Translations under genes and position numbers: made by a program
Part shown: one piece after another, positions 45,349 through 54,069 of the stretch
Layout of the letters: every line of letters begins with the position of its first letter
How positions within the stretch are numbered: the first letter of the stretch is position 1
The notes under the pieces: model-generated
What the model saw: only the letters and a program-made list of their open reading frames with translations
What the model was told of the DNA's origin: nothing
The model's database searches: none
Source of the DNA: Schaalia canis
Lineage (GTDB): Bacteria; Actinomycetota; Actinomycetes; Actinomycetales; Actinomycetaceae
Direction: 5' to 3'
NCBI RefSeq assembly: GCF_003858455.1
Contig: NZ_RQZF01000003.1
Coordinates: forward strand, 1-64,000
Length of the DNA stretch: 64,000 nucleotides

Positions 45349-47268
45349 TCAACGGTTAGCGCGACGCTCGCGGGCAGCAATCTTGAAGCGCTCTTGGGAG
45401 TCAAGCACAACCTTGCGCACGCGCACGGCCTCGGGGGTCACCTCAACACACTCGTCATTCGAGGCAAACTCCAGGGATTCTTCCAAGGTCAAGCGACGTG
45501 AGGGGGTCAGTGACTCGTACACGTCAGCGGTGGCCGAACGCGTATTGGTCTGCTTCTTCTCACGGGTGATATTGACATCCATATCCTCACCGCGCGAATT
45601 CTCCCCCACAACCTGCCCTTCGTACACCTCCGAACCGGCCTCAACAATGAACGAGCCGCGTTCTTGCAGGTTAATCATGGCGTAGGGGGTGGCCTGTCCT
45701 GCACGGTCGGCCACCAGCGAACCGGTCAGTCGCTGCTCAATAGCACCCATCCACGGCGCGTATCCGTCAGAAATCGACGAAGCAATACCAGTGCCACGCG
45801 TCTCGGTGAGGAAACGCGTGCGGAATCCAATGAGACCGCGTGCGGGCACCACGAACTCCAGACGGATCCAGCCACTGCCATGGTTGGCCATGGTTTCCAT
45901 ACGGCCCTTGCGTTGAGCCATGAGCTGGGTGACGGCACCCAAATATTCTTCAGGGATGTCGATGGTCATGCGCTCCATCGGCTCGCAGGTCTTACCGTCG
46001 ATGTCCTTGGTGACAACCTGAGGTTTGCCGACGGTGAGCTCGAAACCTTCGCGGCGCATTTGCTCAACGAGGATGGCCAAGGCGAGTTCGCCTCGTCCTT
46101 GAACCTCCCAAGCGTCGGGGCGTTCGGTGGGCAGGACGCGCAAAGAAACATTACCCACGAGCTCCTTATCAAGACGATCCTTGACCTGACGGGCCGTCAC
46201 CTTGGCGCCCTTAACTCGGCCTGCCATTGGGGAGGTGTTAATGCCGATGGTCATGGAGATCGCCGGATCATCCACCTTAATGAGGGGAAGGGGGCGGGGA
46301 TCGTCGAGGTCAACGAGGGATTCGCCGATGGTGATGTCCTCGATACCAGCCACGGCCACGATGTCGCCGGGATGGGCCTCTTCGGCGGGCACACGCTCAA
46401 GGCCTTCAGTGCGCAGTAGCTCGGTGATGCGCACGGATTTGGTGGTGCCGTCGTGGCGGGCGAGGCCCACGCTTTGGCCCTTGCGTAGGACACCGTTGTG
46501 AATGCGTAGGAGCGCCAGGCGGCCGAGGAAGGGCGAGGCGTCCAGGTTGGTGACGTGCGCCTGAAGGGGGGCAGTTTCGTCGTAGGTGGGGCCGGGGATG
46601 CGCTTGAGGATCGTTTCGAAAAGGGGTTCGAGGTTCTCGGTGGGGAGCTGTCCGTCACCGGGGTTCGTCAGGGAGGACACGCCGGCCTTAGCTGAGGCGT
46701 AGATGACGGGGACGTCAAGGATGGCGTCCACGTCGGCGTCGACGCCCTCGTTCATCAGGTCTTCAGCCAGGGAGAGCAGAAGGTCGGTGGTTTCGGAGAC
46801 GACCTCTTCGATGCGGGAGTCGGGACGGTCAACCTTGTTGACGACGACCACGACGGGCAGGTGAGACTGGAGGGCTTTGCGCAGGACAAAGCGGGTTTGA
46901 GGCAGGGGACCTTCGGAGGCGTCCACGAGGAGGACGACGCCGTCAACCATGGACAGGCCGCGTTCGACCTCGCCGCCAAAGTCGGCGTGGCCGGGGGTGT
47001 CGATAACGTTGATGATCACCCCATCTTCGAGGCCGAGGGCGGTGGCGGAGGGGCCGCGGTAGTGGACGGCGGTGTTTTTGGCGAGGATGGTGATGCCTTT
47101 TTCGCGTTCAAGGTCGCCTGAGTCCATGACGCGTTCGCCGGTTTTTTCGACGGTGTCGCGTTCGGAGAATGCGCCGGATTGCCAGAGCATTGCGTCAACA
47201 AGCGTGGTTTTGCCGTGGTCAACGTGGGCGACGATTGCGACGTTACGCAGGTTGTGGCGCAGCGACAT
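45349..47268 (-). CDS. typA: Ribosome-associated GTPase TypA/BipA
   Basis: TypA is a translational GTPase involved in ribosome assembly and stress. The 639-residue protein has the P-loop [15 protein letters not shown], switch regions [20 protein letters not shown] and [22 protein letters not shown] in [12 protein letters not shown], and the C-terminal [21 protein letters not shown] characteristic of BipA. Length is normal. Start ATG 47268 is the conserved [24 protein letters not shown] lies just upstream. Confidence 0.96.
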   Translation of the reverse strand: MSLRHNLRNVAIVAHVDHGKTTLVDAMLWQSGAFSERDTVEKTGERVMDSGDLEREKGITILAKNTAVHYRGPSATALGLEDGVIINVIDTPGHADFGGEVERGLSMVDGVVLLVDASEGPLPQTRFVLRKALQSHLPVVVVVNKVDRPDSRIEEVVSETTDLLLSLAEDLMNEGVDADVDAILDVPVIYASAKAGVSSLTNPGDGQLPTENLEPLFETILKRIPGPTYDETAPLQAHVTNLDASPFLGRLALLRIHNGVLRKGQSVGLARHDGTTKSVRITELLRTEGLERVPAEEAHPGDIVAVAGIEDITIGESLVDLDDPRPLPLIKVDDPAISMTIGINTSPMAGRVKGAKVTARQVKDRLDKELVGNVSLRVLPTERPDAWEVQGRGELALAILVEQMRREGFELTVGKPQVVTKDIDGKTCEPMERMTIDIPEEYLGAVTQLMAQRKGRMETMANHGSGWIRLEFVVPARGLIGFRTRFLTETRGTGIASSISDGYAPWMGAIEQRLTGSLVADRAGQATPYAMINLQERGSFIVEAGSEVYEGQVVGENSRGEDMDVNITREKKQTNTRSATADVYESLTPSRRLTLEESLEFASNDECVEVTPEAVRVRKVVLDSQERFKIAARERRANR

Positions 47269-47292
47269 TGTTCCTCCTCGGGTTTCTCTTTT

Positions 47293-47328
47293 TCCGCGAG
47301 TGGTCAGTTCTATGTGACCACTCGCGGA
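47293..47328. repeat. Palindromic element copy 11
   Basis: TCCGCGAGTGGTCA outside with an imperfect centre (GTTCTATG). It lies 25 bases upstream of typA, so it may be in the typA promoter or leader. Confidence 0.95.
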
Positions 47329-47344
47329 GAAAAGGAAAGAAAAA

Positions 47345-47382
47345 GCGCAGGGTGCTGGCAGATACTGCCAGTTTTTCTGCGC
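47345..47382. terminator. Nested hairpin upstream of typA
   Basis: GCGCAG/CTGCGC encloses CTGGCAG-ATA-CTGCCAG. T runs follow the inner stem on the + strand and the outer stem on the minus strand. It could terminate the gene ending at 47567 or act in the typA leader. Confidence 0.6.
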
Positions 47383-47566
47383 AATCCAGAGTATCGGTTT
47401 TTACCCTTTGTTGACATCCGAGGTTGTTGCGACATGCAACACGTCAACACACACTGAAGCTACCCCGACGCAACATCCTTCTCCCGGTTCAGCAAGCTTC
47501 CTCCCTCCCACAGGCCTCCCCCGTATTCGTATTCGCCTATCACCCCACATCAACGACCTCATTCTT

Positions 47567-48835
47567 TTACGCCTTCGAATGGGAAGCCCCCTCCCTTCTT
47601 CTGCCTCGCCAGAGAATCCACCCCACTTCGTCTGCGCGACTCCACGCATTCCGCACACGGTTCGTCCTCGTCAAACGCCATTTCTCCCTCAAACCCACGC
47701 GAAAACGACGGCCTGTTCGCACCCGTAACGCATCAGCCACAGCACGCTCAAAAACAGGCTCGATTCCCGCCATGTCGTCAGCCCGCACCACAATCGCCTG
47801 CCACCCAACCTCGGCAAGCTCCACTAAACGCTGCTCATCCGACTCGGCTTTCACTCCGCTCGCAGGATGATAGGCCTGGCCGTAATACTCCACAGCTACT
47901 CCACCATCACCACACACCCACCCCAGATCCATCCGAAATTTACGACCACACCCACGCTTCACCTCGATCTGCGTCTTCGGTTCAGGAAGGCCCGCTTCCT
48001 TCAGACGAAGACGAACAGCAGTTTCCTGAGCAGACTCCGAGGACGGGTCAGCCTCTTGAACTGCTCGACGCAGAATCTTCACCCCGCGTCGACCTCGTCG
48101 CTCCCGGATCGCCGACCACAGCTCCTGGACCGTCACCAGATGCTTGCGCAAAAAGTCTTCGACCACCGCCGTCGCACGATCAATTCGTTCCGACATCACA
48201 ATGTCACACAACGTACGAAGCGGTGAGGTGATACGGATCCCCGGGCCAGCCTCGACTACTTCCTCATCCTCAAGCATCATCGAACGGCACCGTTCGCCGG
48301 GCCGCCGAAGAGCACGCTGCCCACGCGGGCGCAACATACACAGACGAAAGGAGTCATCAGGGCGTTTGTGGCTTCGCGTATCAATGCCGTAGAAGAGGGC
48401 CGCTGTCTCTCCAGCGAAAATGACGTCTTTGGGGAGGACCTTTTGGAGTTCCCACAAAAACTCGATGCCTGAGAGAGGTTCTGTTGCATACCAGCCTCGC
48501 GCAATCTGGATGAGTTTTCCTGAACGAACTTTGCGTCGAATGCTCGCGGAGGTTTCGCCTTGGGCGATGAGATCGGCGCGGTAGAAAATCCGCCTACCCT
48601 GGAGGGTTTCGTTTGCTATTACTGGCTCTGCTTGAATATTGGTGCCGTTCTCTGCGTGCTGTTCGTTTGACGAGGCCGACGCCGCTGACACGGAGGGCGC
48701 TGCGGTTTCGGTTCTGTGGGGATGAGAGAGGAATTCTTCGAGGCTACGCGAGTGTAGTGTCAGCACGGGGCTTGACGGAGCGCTTGCACGTTGGCTTTTG
48801 AATGCTGAGAGCGTGATGTTAAGTGGAGAGTTCAT
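47567..48835 (-). CDS. AbiEi-like winged-helix / DUF559-type nuclease-fold protein
   Basis: The 422-residue protein has a Ser/Ala-rich N-terminus, then FYRADLIAQGETSASIRRKVRSGKLIQIARGWYATE. That resembles the AbiEi-type N-terminal DNA-binding domain found in many actinobacterial proteins. The C-terminal part (QIEVKRGCGRKFRMDLGWVCGDGGVAVEYYGQAYHP... RLVELAEVGWQAIVVRADDM) has the DLGW-x-VAVEY and late basic pattern of DUF559/PD-(D/E)xK nuclease folds. Such proteins are common and mostly uncharacterised. No toxin partner gene is adjacent. The protein ends in a very basic tail. Confidence 0.7.
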   Translation of the reverse strand: MNSPLNITLSAFKSQRASAPSSPVLTLHSRSLEEFLSHPHRTETAAPSVSAASASSNEQHAENGTNIQAEPVIANETLQGRRIFYRADLIAQGETSASIRRKVRSGKLIQIARGWYATEPLSGIEFLWELQKVLPKDVIFAGETAALFYGIDTRSHKRPDDSFRLCMLRPRGQRALRRPGERCRSMMLEDEEVVEAGPGIRITSPLRTLCDIVMSERIDRATAVVEDFLRKHLVTVQELWSAIRERRGRRGVKILRRAVQEADPSSESAQETAVRLRLKEAGLPEPKTQIEVKRGCGRKFRMDLGWVCGDGGVAVEYYGQAYHPASGVKAESDEQRLVELAEVGWQAIVVRADDMAGIEPVFERAVADALRVRTGRRFRVGLREKWRLTRTNRVRNAWSRADEVGWILWRGRRREGASHSKA

Positions 48836-48961
48836 AGTCTCAGTTTCGCCACCTGTCGAGCCAGAGAAAAAGGAAAGCTGGGGCGTTGTGGATAGACCCT
48901 TTTGTCATGAAAGCCTGTGGATAAGTTCGTTCCTCGCCAAGGTCTTGGCAGTACTTGCGCT

Positions 48962-49001
48962 TTTTCGCGAGTGGTCAGTTCTATGCGACCACTCGCGAAA
49001 A
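48962..49001. repeat. Palindromic element copy 12
   Basis: TTTTCGCGAGTGGTC and its complement outside; the inner part is mixed (AGTT left, GCG right, centre TCTAT). It lies between divergent genes 47567-48835 and the mutarotase. Confidence 0.95.
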
Positions 49002-49073
49002 GGAACAGGCACAGTCCCTTAAAACTCACCTTAAGTTGTATGTCTTTGTCTGTGGAGGCATTATCCTCACCTT

Positions 49074-49982
49074 ATGTCCCACTCATCCATCCAGAGTGTT
49101 CAAACACCAGACTCCACCCTTGTTGTCCGCGATTTCGGCGCACAAGTTCTTTCCTGGCGGCCACGCGCGTCAGAAGAAGTCCTGTGGGTATCTCCACTTG
49201 CGACAATCACTAGGGCTTCTCCTCTTCGGGGCGGCATTCCTGTGTGCTTTCCGTGGTTTGACAATGCCTCTCGCTCTTCTGCAGTCGAGGCGACACAGGC
49301 CCCCACACATGGATTTGCGCGAAATACCCTGTGGGAACGCAAGAAGAGCACAGAAGGCGACTCGCTCTGTTTCAGTCTCACCCACGCTCCCTTCGCGAGT
49401 GGTCAGCTAGAAGCGACCACTCGCGAACTAGCGGAGGCAGAATATTGGGACCTCTACCCGCATTCTTTCGACGCTGACCTCTCCGTCCGGACTCGTGAGA
49501 CGCTTGAGATCACTCTGACAGTCACGAACACCGACAATCATTCATACGTCTTTGAAGCTGCATTCCACACGTACTTTCGCGTCTCAGATATACGAAATAT
49601 CAACTTGAAAGGTCTTGAAGGAGCCTGCTATATCGATGCTTTGAACGGCTTCACTGCGGGGGTAGGCGATTCCCTTGACACTTTCAGCGAGGCAGTTGAC
49701 CGCGTGTACACAAGCAAGTCTCCGGTGACAATTTCTGACCCTGGCTTGTCTCGAGAGATTCATATCGCGACCGAGGGTTTTGGGAGTTGGATCGTGTGGA
49801 CGCCGTGGAGCGAAGGGGCTCTCAGCATCGAAGATATCCCCGACGAGGCTTGGGCCGACTTTTTATGCCTTGAAGCTGGCAACGTTTTGGGAGACGCACA
49901 GCAGATTTACCCTGGCGAAACACTCGAGATGACTATGCGAGTAAGCGTCTCTGACCTGACCTCATTCCCACCCCAGAGTTAA
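49074..49982 (+). CDS. D-hexose-6-phosphate mutarotase with in-frame palindrome insertion
   Basis: The 302-residue galactose-mutarotase-fold protein interconverts anomers of a hexose-6-phosphate (YeaD type). Visible motifs are DFGAQVLSWRPR, WVSPLATITRASPLRGGIPVCFPWF, HGFARNTLW (catalytic His), EAAFHTYFRVSDI and the late glutamate in CLEAGNV. After SLTHAP the sequence FASGQLEATTRELAEAEYW appears where the family has a short turn; it is encoded by palindromic element copy 13. The stop codon lies inside a further copy (14). ATG 49074 is the first plausible start. Confidence 0.85.
   Translation: MSHSSIQSVQTPDSTLVVRDFGAQVLSWRPRASEEVLWVSPLATITRASPLRGGIPVCFPWFDNASRSSAVEATQAPTHGFARNTLWERKKSTEGDSLCFSLTHAPFASGQLEATTRELAEAEYWDLYPHSFDADLSVRTRETLEITLTVTNTDNHSYVFEAAFHTYFRVSDIRNINLKGLEGACYIDALNGFTAGVGDSLDTFSEAVDRVYTSKSPVTISDPGLSREIHIATEGFGSWIVWTPWSEGALSIEDIPDEAWADFLCLEAGNVLGDAQQIYPGETLEMTMRVSVSDLTSFPPQS
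49392..49427. repeat. Palindromic element copy 13, inside the mutarotase gene
   Basis: TTCGCGAGTGGTC and its complement outside, with a mixed centre (AGCTAGAAGC). It is in frame on the + strand and encodes FASGQLEATTRE. Confidence 0.96.
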
Positions 49983-50030
49983 TAATTCGCGAGTGGTCGC
50001 TTCGAAGCGACCACTCGCGAATTATTAAAA
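49979..50030. repeat. Palindromic element copy 14 (52-base perfect palindrome over a stop codon)
   Basis: The longest copy: perfect over 52 bases, including flanks TTAATAATT and AATTATTAA. The TAA stop of the mutarotase (49980-49982) lies in the left flank. It sits between convergent genes and may also terminate transcription. Confidence 0.97.
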
Positions 50031-50060
50031 ATCAGCAAGCATGTCATGCAGACGGGAACA

Positions 50061-50579
50061 CTACTCTTCGCGAAGAAGCTCTGGCTCCCCGTCTGTGTCA
50101 GCGTCGGTGAAGAGAATCTCTGTAATCTGAACGTGGACTCTTTCGACGTGTGGAACGTCGTGGAGGACAAGAGGTTCTTCGGCAGCCGTTTCGAGGACGA
50201 GGGTGCCGCAACCAAGAAGCCGGTCAAGAAGATCGCGCTCATATTGGACGTTATTTACTCGACGAAGGGGAAGATCGTGTCCCTTGCGGTTGATAACTCC
50301 AGCCCGAGTGATGATGCGACGGTTTGTAATGGTGTAGGTCTGCATACGCCATGTAATGATCGGCCACACCACCCACAGGAGCATCAAAAGCGCCCAAATA
50401 ATAGCGGCGGCGATAAGTCCGTAAGGATGCCAGCTTTCAGGTTCGACGTAGTATGCGCCCCCCAATGCTGCCGTCAGAACAACTCCAAGCAGGATCTGAC
50501 CGAATACTGCTTTCATATGGGTGCGTAAATGGAGGACGACGTATTCGCCTGTACCCAGGTGGCTTTGCGGGATGCCCAT
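50061..50579 (-). CDS. Membrane protein with bacterial PH domain
   Basis: The 172-residue protein has a short N-terminus (EYVVLHLRTHMKAVFGQ), two hydrophobic segments (ILLGVVLTAALGGAYYV and LIAAAIIWALLMLLWVVW) and a bPH2 domain (ITWRMQTYTITNRRIITRAGVI, DLPLRRVNNVQYERDLLDRLLGCGTLVLETA). The pattern is that of the YdbS/YdbT-type PH-domain membrane proteins. ATG 50579 follows GGAGG. A 20-residue acidic tail ends it. Function in the family is poorly defined. Confidence 0.88.
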   Translation of the reverse strand: MGIPQSHLGTGEYVVLHLRTHMKAVFGQILLGVVLTAALGGAYYVEPESWHPYGLIAAAIIWALLMLLWVVWPIITWRMQTYTITNRRIITRAGVINRKGHDLPLRRVNNVQYERDLLDRLLGCGTLVLETAAEEPLVLHDVPHVERVHVQITEILFTDADTDGEPELLREE

Positions 50580-50659
50580 TTTTCCTCCGGTGGACTGAAG
50601 CGACTTCCTTGTAGCATAGCCGCCTCTTCACTCCCGTTGGGTCTTCATCACCCACAGAG

Positions 50660-50699
50660 ATTCCGCGAGTGGTCGCTTCGAAGCGACCACTCGCGGAAT
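50660..50699. repeat. Palindromic element copy 15
   Basis: A 40-base perfect palindrome beginning ATTCCGCGAGTGGTCGCTTC. It lies ~80 bases upstream of the PH-domain gene and 32 bases after the GNAT stop. Confidence 0.96.
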
Positions 50700-50730
50700 A
50701 GAACGGAAAAGACCGACCAGACAGGAACCC

Positions 50731-51243
50731 TCACGCTTCGTCGTCGCCAGCGGCTTCCCACAGCATCACGCCGTCTTTCTCACGCCCCACAACCGCCACA
50801 AACCCCTCACTCTCGTAAAGCGTGCGAGCGAAATTGCCTTCCTCCACCGATAAGCTCACGCGCAACACACCCCGCGCGAGTGCCTCGTCTTTCACAGCGC
50901 GCAAAAGAGCCCGCCCTAATCCTCGCCCACGGTAGCCCTCACGAACCCACAGCCCTAACTCCGGCGTCGCCTCGTCAATAAACCCATACCCCGCCTGAGC
51001 GACGCTGAAATACTGAACCCAAACCGCGCCAACGGCTTCTCCCTCCCATGCTGAATCATCGACGTGTGCGGCAAAACCGAAATCGCCACGCGAGCTGACA
51101 AGAGAGGCATAGCGGGCAAACTCGGGCATTTCATTCACGTCGGCAGCAGTAAAGCGCGGACCACACCAGTTGATATTTCCAAGAACCGCTTCAGCAAGAA
51201 GATCCTTGTCACCATCGACAAGTGGACGAAAAACAGCGTTCAT
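50731..51243 (-). CDS. GNAT-family N-acetyltransferase
   Basis: The 170-residue acetyl-CoA-dependent enzyme has FRPLVDGDKDLLAEAVL at the start, the strand VGAVWVQYF, and the acetyl-CoA loop LGLWVREGYRGRGLGRALLRAV (Q/R-x-x-G-x-G/A type), then LSVEEGNFARTLYESEGFV. Its substrate cannot be read. ATG 51243 gives a natural start and has AGGG upstream; the frame is open to 51309. Confidence 0.88.
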   Translation of the reverse strand: MNAVFRPLVDGDKDLLAEAVLGNINWCGPRFTAADVNEMPEFARYASLVSSRGDFGFAAHVDDSAWEGEAVGAVWVQYFSVAQAGYGFIDEATPELGLWVREGYRGRGLGRALLRAVKDEALARGVLRVSLSVEEGNFARTLYESEGFVAVVGREKDGVMLWEAAGDDEA

Positions 51244-51522
51244 GGGCTTCACCCTAACAGTTACCGTCCCCCAATTAAGAGGGGAGGGAAGAGAAGGCGA
51301 CGGCGGCACTTTCTTTATCAGCAGCGCAGCAAAAACCAGGAGACAGCGTTAGACTTTCCCGTGAAGTGATGCATGACCAGCATGAACATCACCTCTCGCA
51401 CCCCATCACATCACGCAGGCCTCTCTTAGGAGAAATGCCGGCCACCATCTTCACACAGCGCATCCCTGCCTCGATCGCCCCTTGCTAACACCCTGTACCC
51501 GGATCCAGGAAAGGACACACGC

Positions 51523-53067
51523 ATGACATTTCGCTCTCTCGTAGCGGGCGCAGGCAGCGCAGCGCTTTGCCTGAGCCTGCTACCCGCCGGCGCCGCCCTC
51601 GCTGCCGACCCCTCAGCGGGTCCCCACACCGACGCGATTACCGTCGCTACTTTTAATGCCAGCCTTAACCGATCCCGCGAGGGCGAGCTCCTTGAACACC
51701 TCGCCACTGGCGACAATGTGCAGGCGCAAAACGCCGCGGAAACCATCCAGCGTATTAACCCTGACATCATCCTCATCAATGAGTTTGATTACGACGCTGA
51801 GCACAAAGCAGCCGACCTCTTCCGCAAAAACTACCTTGAGGTGGGGCACAACGGTGCTGCGCCTGTCACCTACCCCTACATGTGGACCGGGCCGGTCAAC
51901 ACGGGCGTCCCGTCGGGTTTCGATCTTGATAACGACGGACAGATTAAGCCCGGCAATGATGCGTGGGGCTTTGGCCTGTTCCCCGGGCAGTACGGCATGG
52001 TGGTGTACTCGAAGTTCCCCATCAAGGCCGAGCAGGTGCGCACCTTCCAGAATTTCTTGTGGAAGGACATGCCCGGCGCGGTGCTGCCAGTGAACGCCGA
52101 CGGCACCCCCTGGTATTCGCCAGAGGAGTTGGCGAGCTTCCCGCTCTCATCTAAGACGCACGCTGATATTCCTGTTGATGTCAACGGCACGATCGTGCAC
52201 GTGCTGGCTGCCCACCCCACTCCTCCGGCTTTTGACGGGCCTGAGATGCGTAATCAGAAGCGCAATCATGATGAGATCCGCATGTGGGCGGACTACATTT
52301 CGGGCGCAGGCACCTACTTGTACGACGATAAGGGAGGAACAGGCACGCTGGCGCCAGATGCGAATTTTGTCATTCTGGGCGACTACAACGCTGACCCGGC
52401 CGACGGTAGCTCCTACCAGAACGCCATTATGCAGCTACTCGGGAACGACCGCGTCCTCGATACTCTGCCCACTTCTGAGGGTGGCCCTCAAGAGCACGCT
52501 TTGCAGGGTGAAGCGAATACCACCCATGCGGGTGACCCAAAGTACGACACTGCTGATTTCAGTGACGGTCGCACAGGTAACCTGCGGGTTGATTACGTGC
52601 TGCCCAACCGTGGGGCTGTGGTCGAGGAAGCGCGCGTGTTCTGGCCAACTCGTGAGGATGAGCTTTTCCGCCTGACCGGCCTGGATAAGAATCCTCAGAC
52701 GGGTGAGCGTCAGCCCTTCCCAACCTCGGACCACCGCGCGGTGTGGGTGCGGATGACCTTCCCCGCGAGCGCCGACCAGACGGCACCTCCGACCCAGCCT
52801 GTGCCGCCTGTTACTCCCCCAAAGCAGCCGACGCCTCCCGCTCAGCCGACCCCGCCGACCACGGTTGTGCCGCCAAAGGCAGATGGTCCTGCGTCCTCGA
52901 AGACTCCTTCCACACCGAAGGGCACCGCTAAGCAAGCCCCTTCCAAGAAGACCTCTGAGAAGTTGGCAGCGACGGGCGCGTCTGGCCTGACCTGGGTGCT
53001 TGTGGGAGGTGGCGCGCTGGTGATTGTGGGCGCGTTGCTGGTGTTTCTGAAGCGACGCGGCCAGTAG
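51523..53067 (+). CDS. Secreted endonuclease/exonuclease/phosphatase-fold protein with LAATG sorting signal
   Basis: The 514-residue protein has a signal peptide (FRSLVAGAGSAALCLSLLPAGAALA) and an EEP-fold domain: ITVATFNASLNRSREGEL, ILINEFDYDAEHKAADLF, VLAAHPTPPAFDGPE, NFVILGDYNADPADGS and the catalytic SDHRAVWVRM. A Pro/Thr/Lys-rich wall spacer (about 415-470) leads to LAATG, a membrane segment (WVLVGGGALVIVGALLVFL) and KRRGQ. That is a cell-wall sorting signal of the LAXTG kind used by class E sortases. It may be a surface nuclease or phosphodiesterase; substrate unknown. AAAGGA precedes the ATG. Confidence 0.9.
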   Translation: MTFRSLVAGAGSAALCLSLLPAGAALAADPSAGPHTDAITVATFNASLNRSREGELLEHLATGDNVQAQNAAETIQRINPDIILINEFDYDAEHKAADLFRKNYLEVGHNGAAPVTYPYMWTGPVNTGVPSGFDLDNDGQIKPGNDAWGFGLFPGQYGMVVYSKFPIKAEQVRTFQNFLWKDMPGAVLPVNADGTPWYSPEELASFPLSSKTHADIPVDVNGTIVHVLAAHPTPPAFDGPEMRNQKRNHDEIRMWADYISGAGTYLYDDKGGTGTLAPDANFVILGDYNADPADGSSYQNAIMQLLGNDRVLDTLPTSEGGPQEHALQGEANTTHAGDPKYDTADFSDGRTGNLRVDYVLPNRGAVVEEARVFWPTREDELFRLTGLDKNPQTGERQPFPTSDHRAVWVRMTFPASADQTAPPTQPVPPVTPPKQPTPPAQPTPPTTVVPPKADGPASSKTPSTPKGTAKQAPSKKTSEKLAATGASGLTWVLVGGGALVIVGALLVFLKRRGQ

Positions 53068-53148
53068 GTGACATTTTACGTCTGACGAGGCTGGAGCCGC
53101 CGCTTAGTGTGGCGGGGAGAGAACGTTTGACGTATGAAGCCTGTCAAG

Positions 53149-53185
53149 GGTGGTGGGGCTGGACAATCCGGCCCCACCACCTTTT
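53149..53185 (+). terminator. Terminator of the surface nuclease gene
   Basis: GGTGGTGGGGC (53149-53159) pairs perfectly with GCCCCACCACC (53171-53181), followed by TTTT. Confidence 0.88.
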
Positions 53186-53334
53186 GTCTGCGTTGGTGTG
53201 TCTGGCGGGGAACGAGCGTGGGCGTTTCCGTAGTCACAGGTAAATCGGGGAGGGAGCCAGCGCTAGAGTTGGGAAGGTGGGGCTTCCCTTCCTACATATC
53301 CCGGTCTTTCTCCTGAGGATTTTCGCTAAGGGTT

Positions 53335-53372
53335 TTCCGCGAGTGGTCGGTTAGAAGCGACCACTCGCGGAA
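53335..53372. repeat. Palindromic element copy 16
   Basis: TTCCGCGAGTGGTC and its complement outside, inner mismatch (GGTTAGAAGC). It ends eight bases before the stop of the deaminase-like frame. Confidence 0.95.
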
Positions 53373-53379
53373 TAGGAGG

Positions 53380-53834
53380 TCAGTTCTCAGTAGTGACCGC
53401 AGTATTCACGCGGTATGCCCCCGGGATGAGGTCGGTGGCGAGGACACTCACCTCCCCATCCGAACCGGGCAGGATGACACGCAGGTGGGGATAGTAGTCA
53501 ATGAAAACTTGTCGGTCCCCCCCCCGCACGGTGCGCATACTCCTCGTCCGTGGTTACCGACGGCCACAATGTGCGTGATCTCGAAGGCGCAGGCCGCGCG
53601 CGCAGATCCGAGTGCAACCAGCTCGGCACAGGGGCCGCCGGTGAAGTGGTAGAGGTTCACGCCGGTGAAGATTCGTCCGTCAGCACTGCGAACAGCGGCA
53701 CCCATGGTGTGAATGCCATCCTCGTTGAGGTGTGCGGTGTCGGTGGCGGCGTCAATCGTCTGTCGTGCGCTTTCGATAAGGGCTTTTTCTTCCTCGTTCA
53801 CGGGTCGCGCCGATGGGTACAGGGTTTCGGTCAT
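53380..53834 (-). pseudogene. Cytidine/blasticidin deaminase-like gene, frameshifted at a nine-base G run
   Basis: From ATG 53834 the frame reads TETLYPSARPVNEEEKALIE, MGAAVRSADGRIFTGVNLYHFTGGPCAELVALGSA (zinc His/Cys-A-E region) and VCAPCG, then leaves the family pattern. At the G9 run (C run on the + strand, 53517-53525) a change of frame restores DRQVFIDYYPHLRVILPGSD and continues to a stop at 53380 with a good family C-terminus. A run of seven G would give PCGGDRQ. In the unshifted frame translation continues to 53448. It may be a sequencing error, a true mutation or a phase-variable switch. Confidence 0.8.
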
Positions 53835-54017
53835 GGTGTGGCGCTCCTTCTTTGTTTCCAGCGCTTCGAGCAATGGCCAGTTCCGTGGCCAGATTTGGGA
53901 TTGGTGCCAGACTCTGGATCAAGTTCTGGCGCACGTCCAGGGGTCGAGTCTACCTGCGAGGTTCGGCAGCGGGATAAAAGAGGGGGCTGTCATCATCGGC
54001 GAGTCTGTGACCTCCTC

Positions 54018-54059
54018 ATTTTCGCGAGTGGTCAGTTCTAAGTGACCACTCGCGAAAAT
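54018..54059. repeat. Palindromic element copy 17
   Basis: ATTTTCGCGAGTGGTCA and its complement outside (42 bases) with an imperfect centre (GTTCTAAG). It lies between the deaminase-like start and the ion-channel stop. Confidence 0.95.
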
Positions 54060-54069
54060 AGGGCGGGGA

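Larger units (their letters stand above)
53068..53379. other. Gap after the surface nuclease gene
   Basis: No gene seen. It contains a strong terminator (53149-53185) and palindromic element copy 16 between converging genes. Confidence 0.7.

Noticed and set aside
51435-51488. Seventeen-codon ORF upstream of the surface nuclease gene, as a leader peptide
   Set aside because: The AGGAG site is only about two bases from its ATG and the peptide has no attenuator-like feature.
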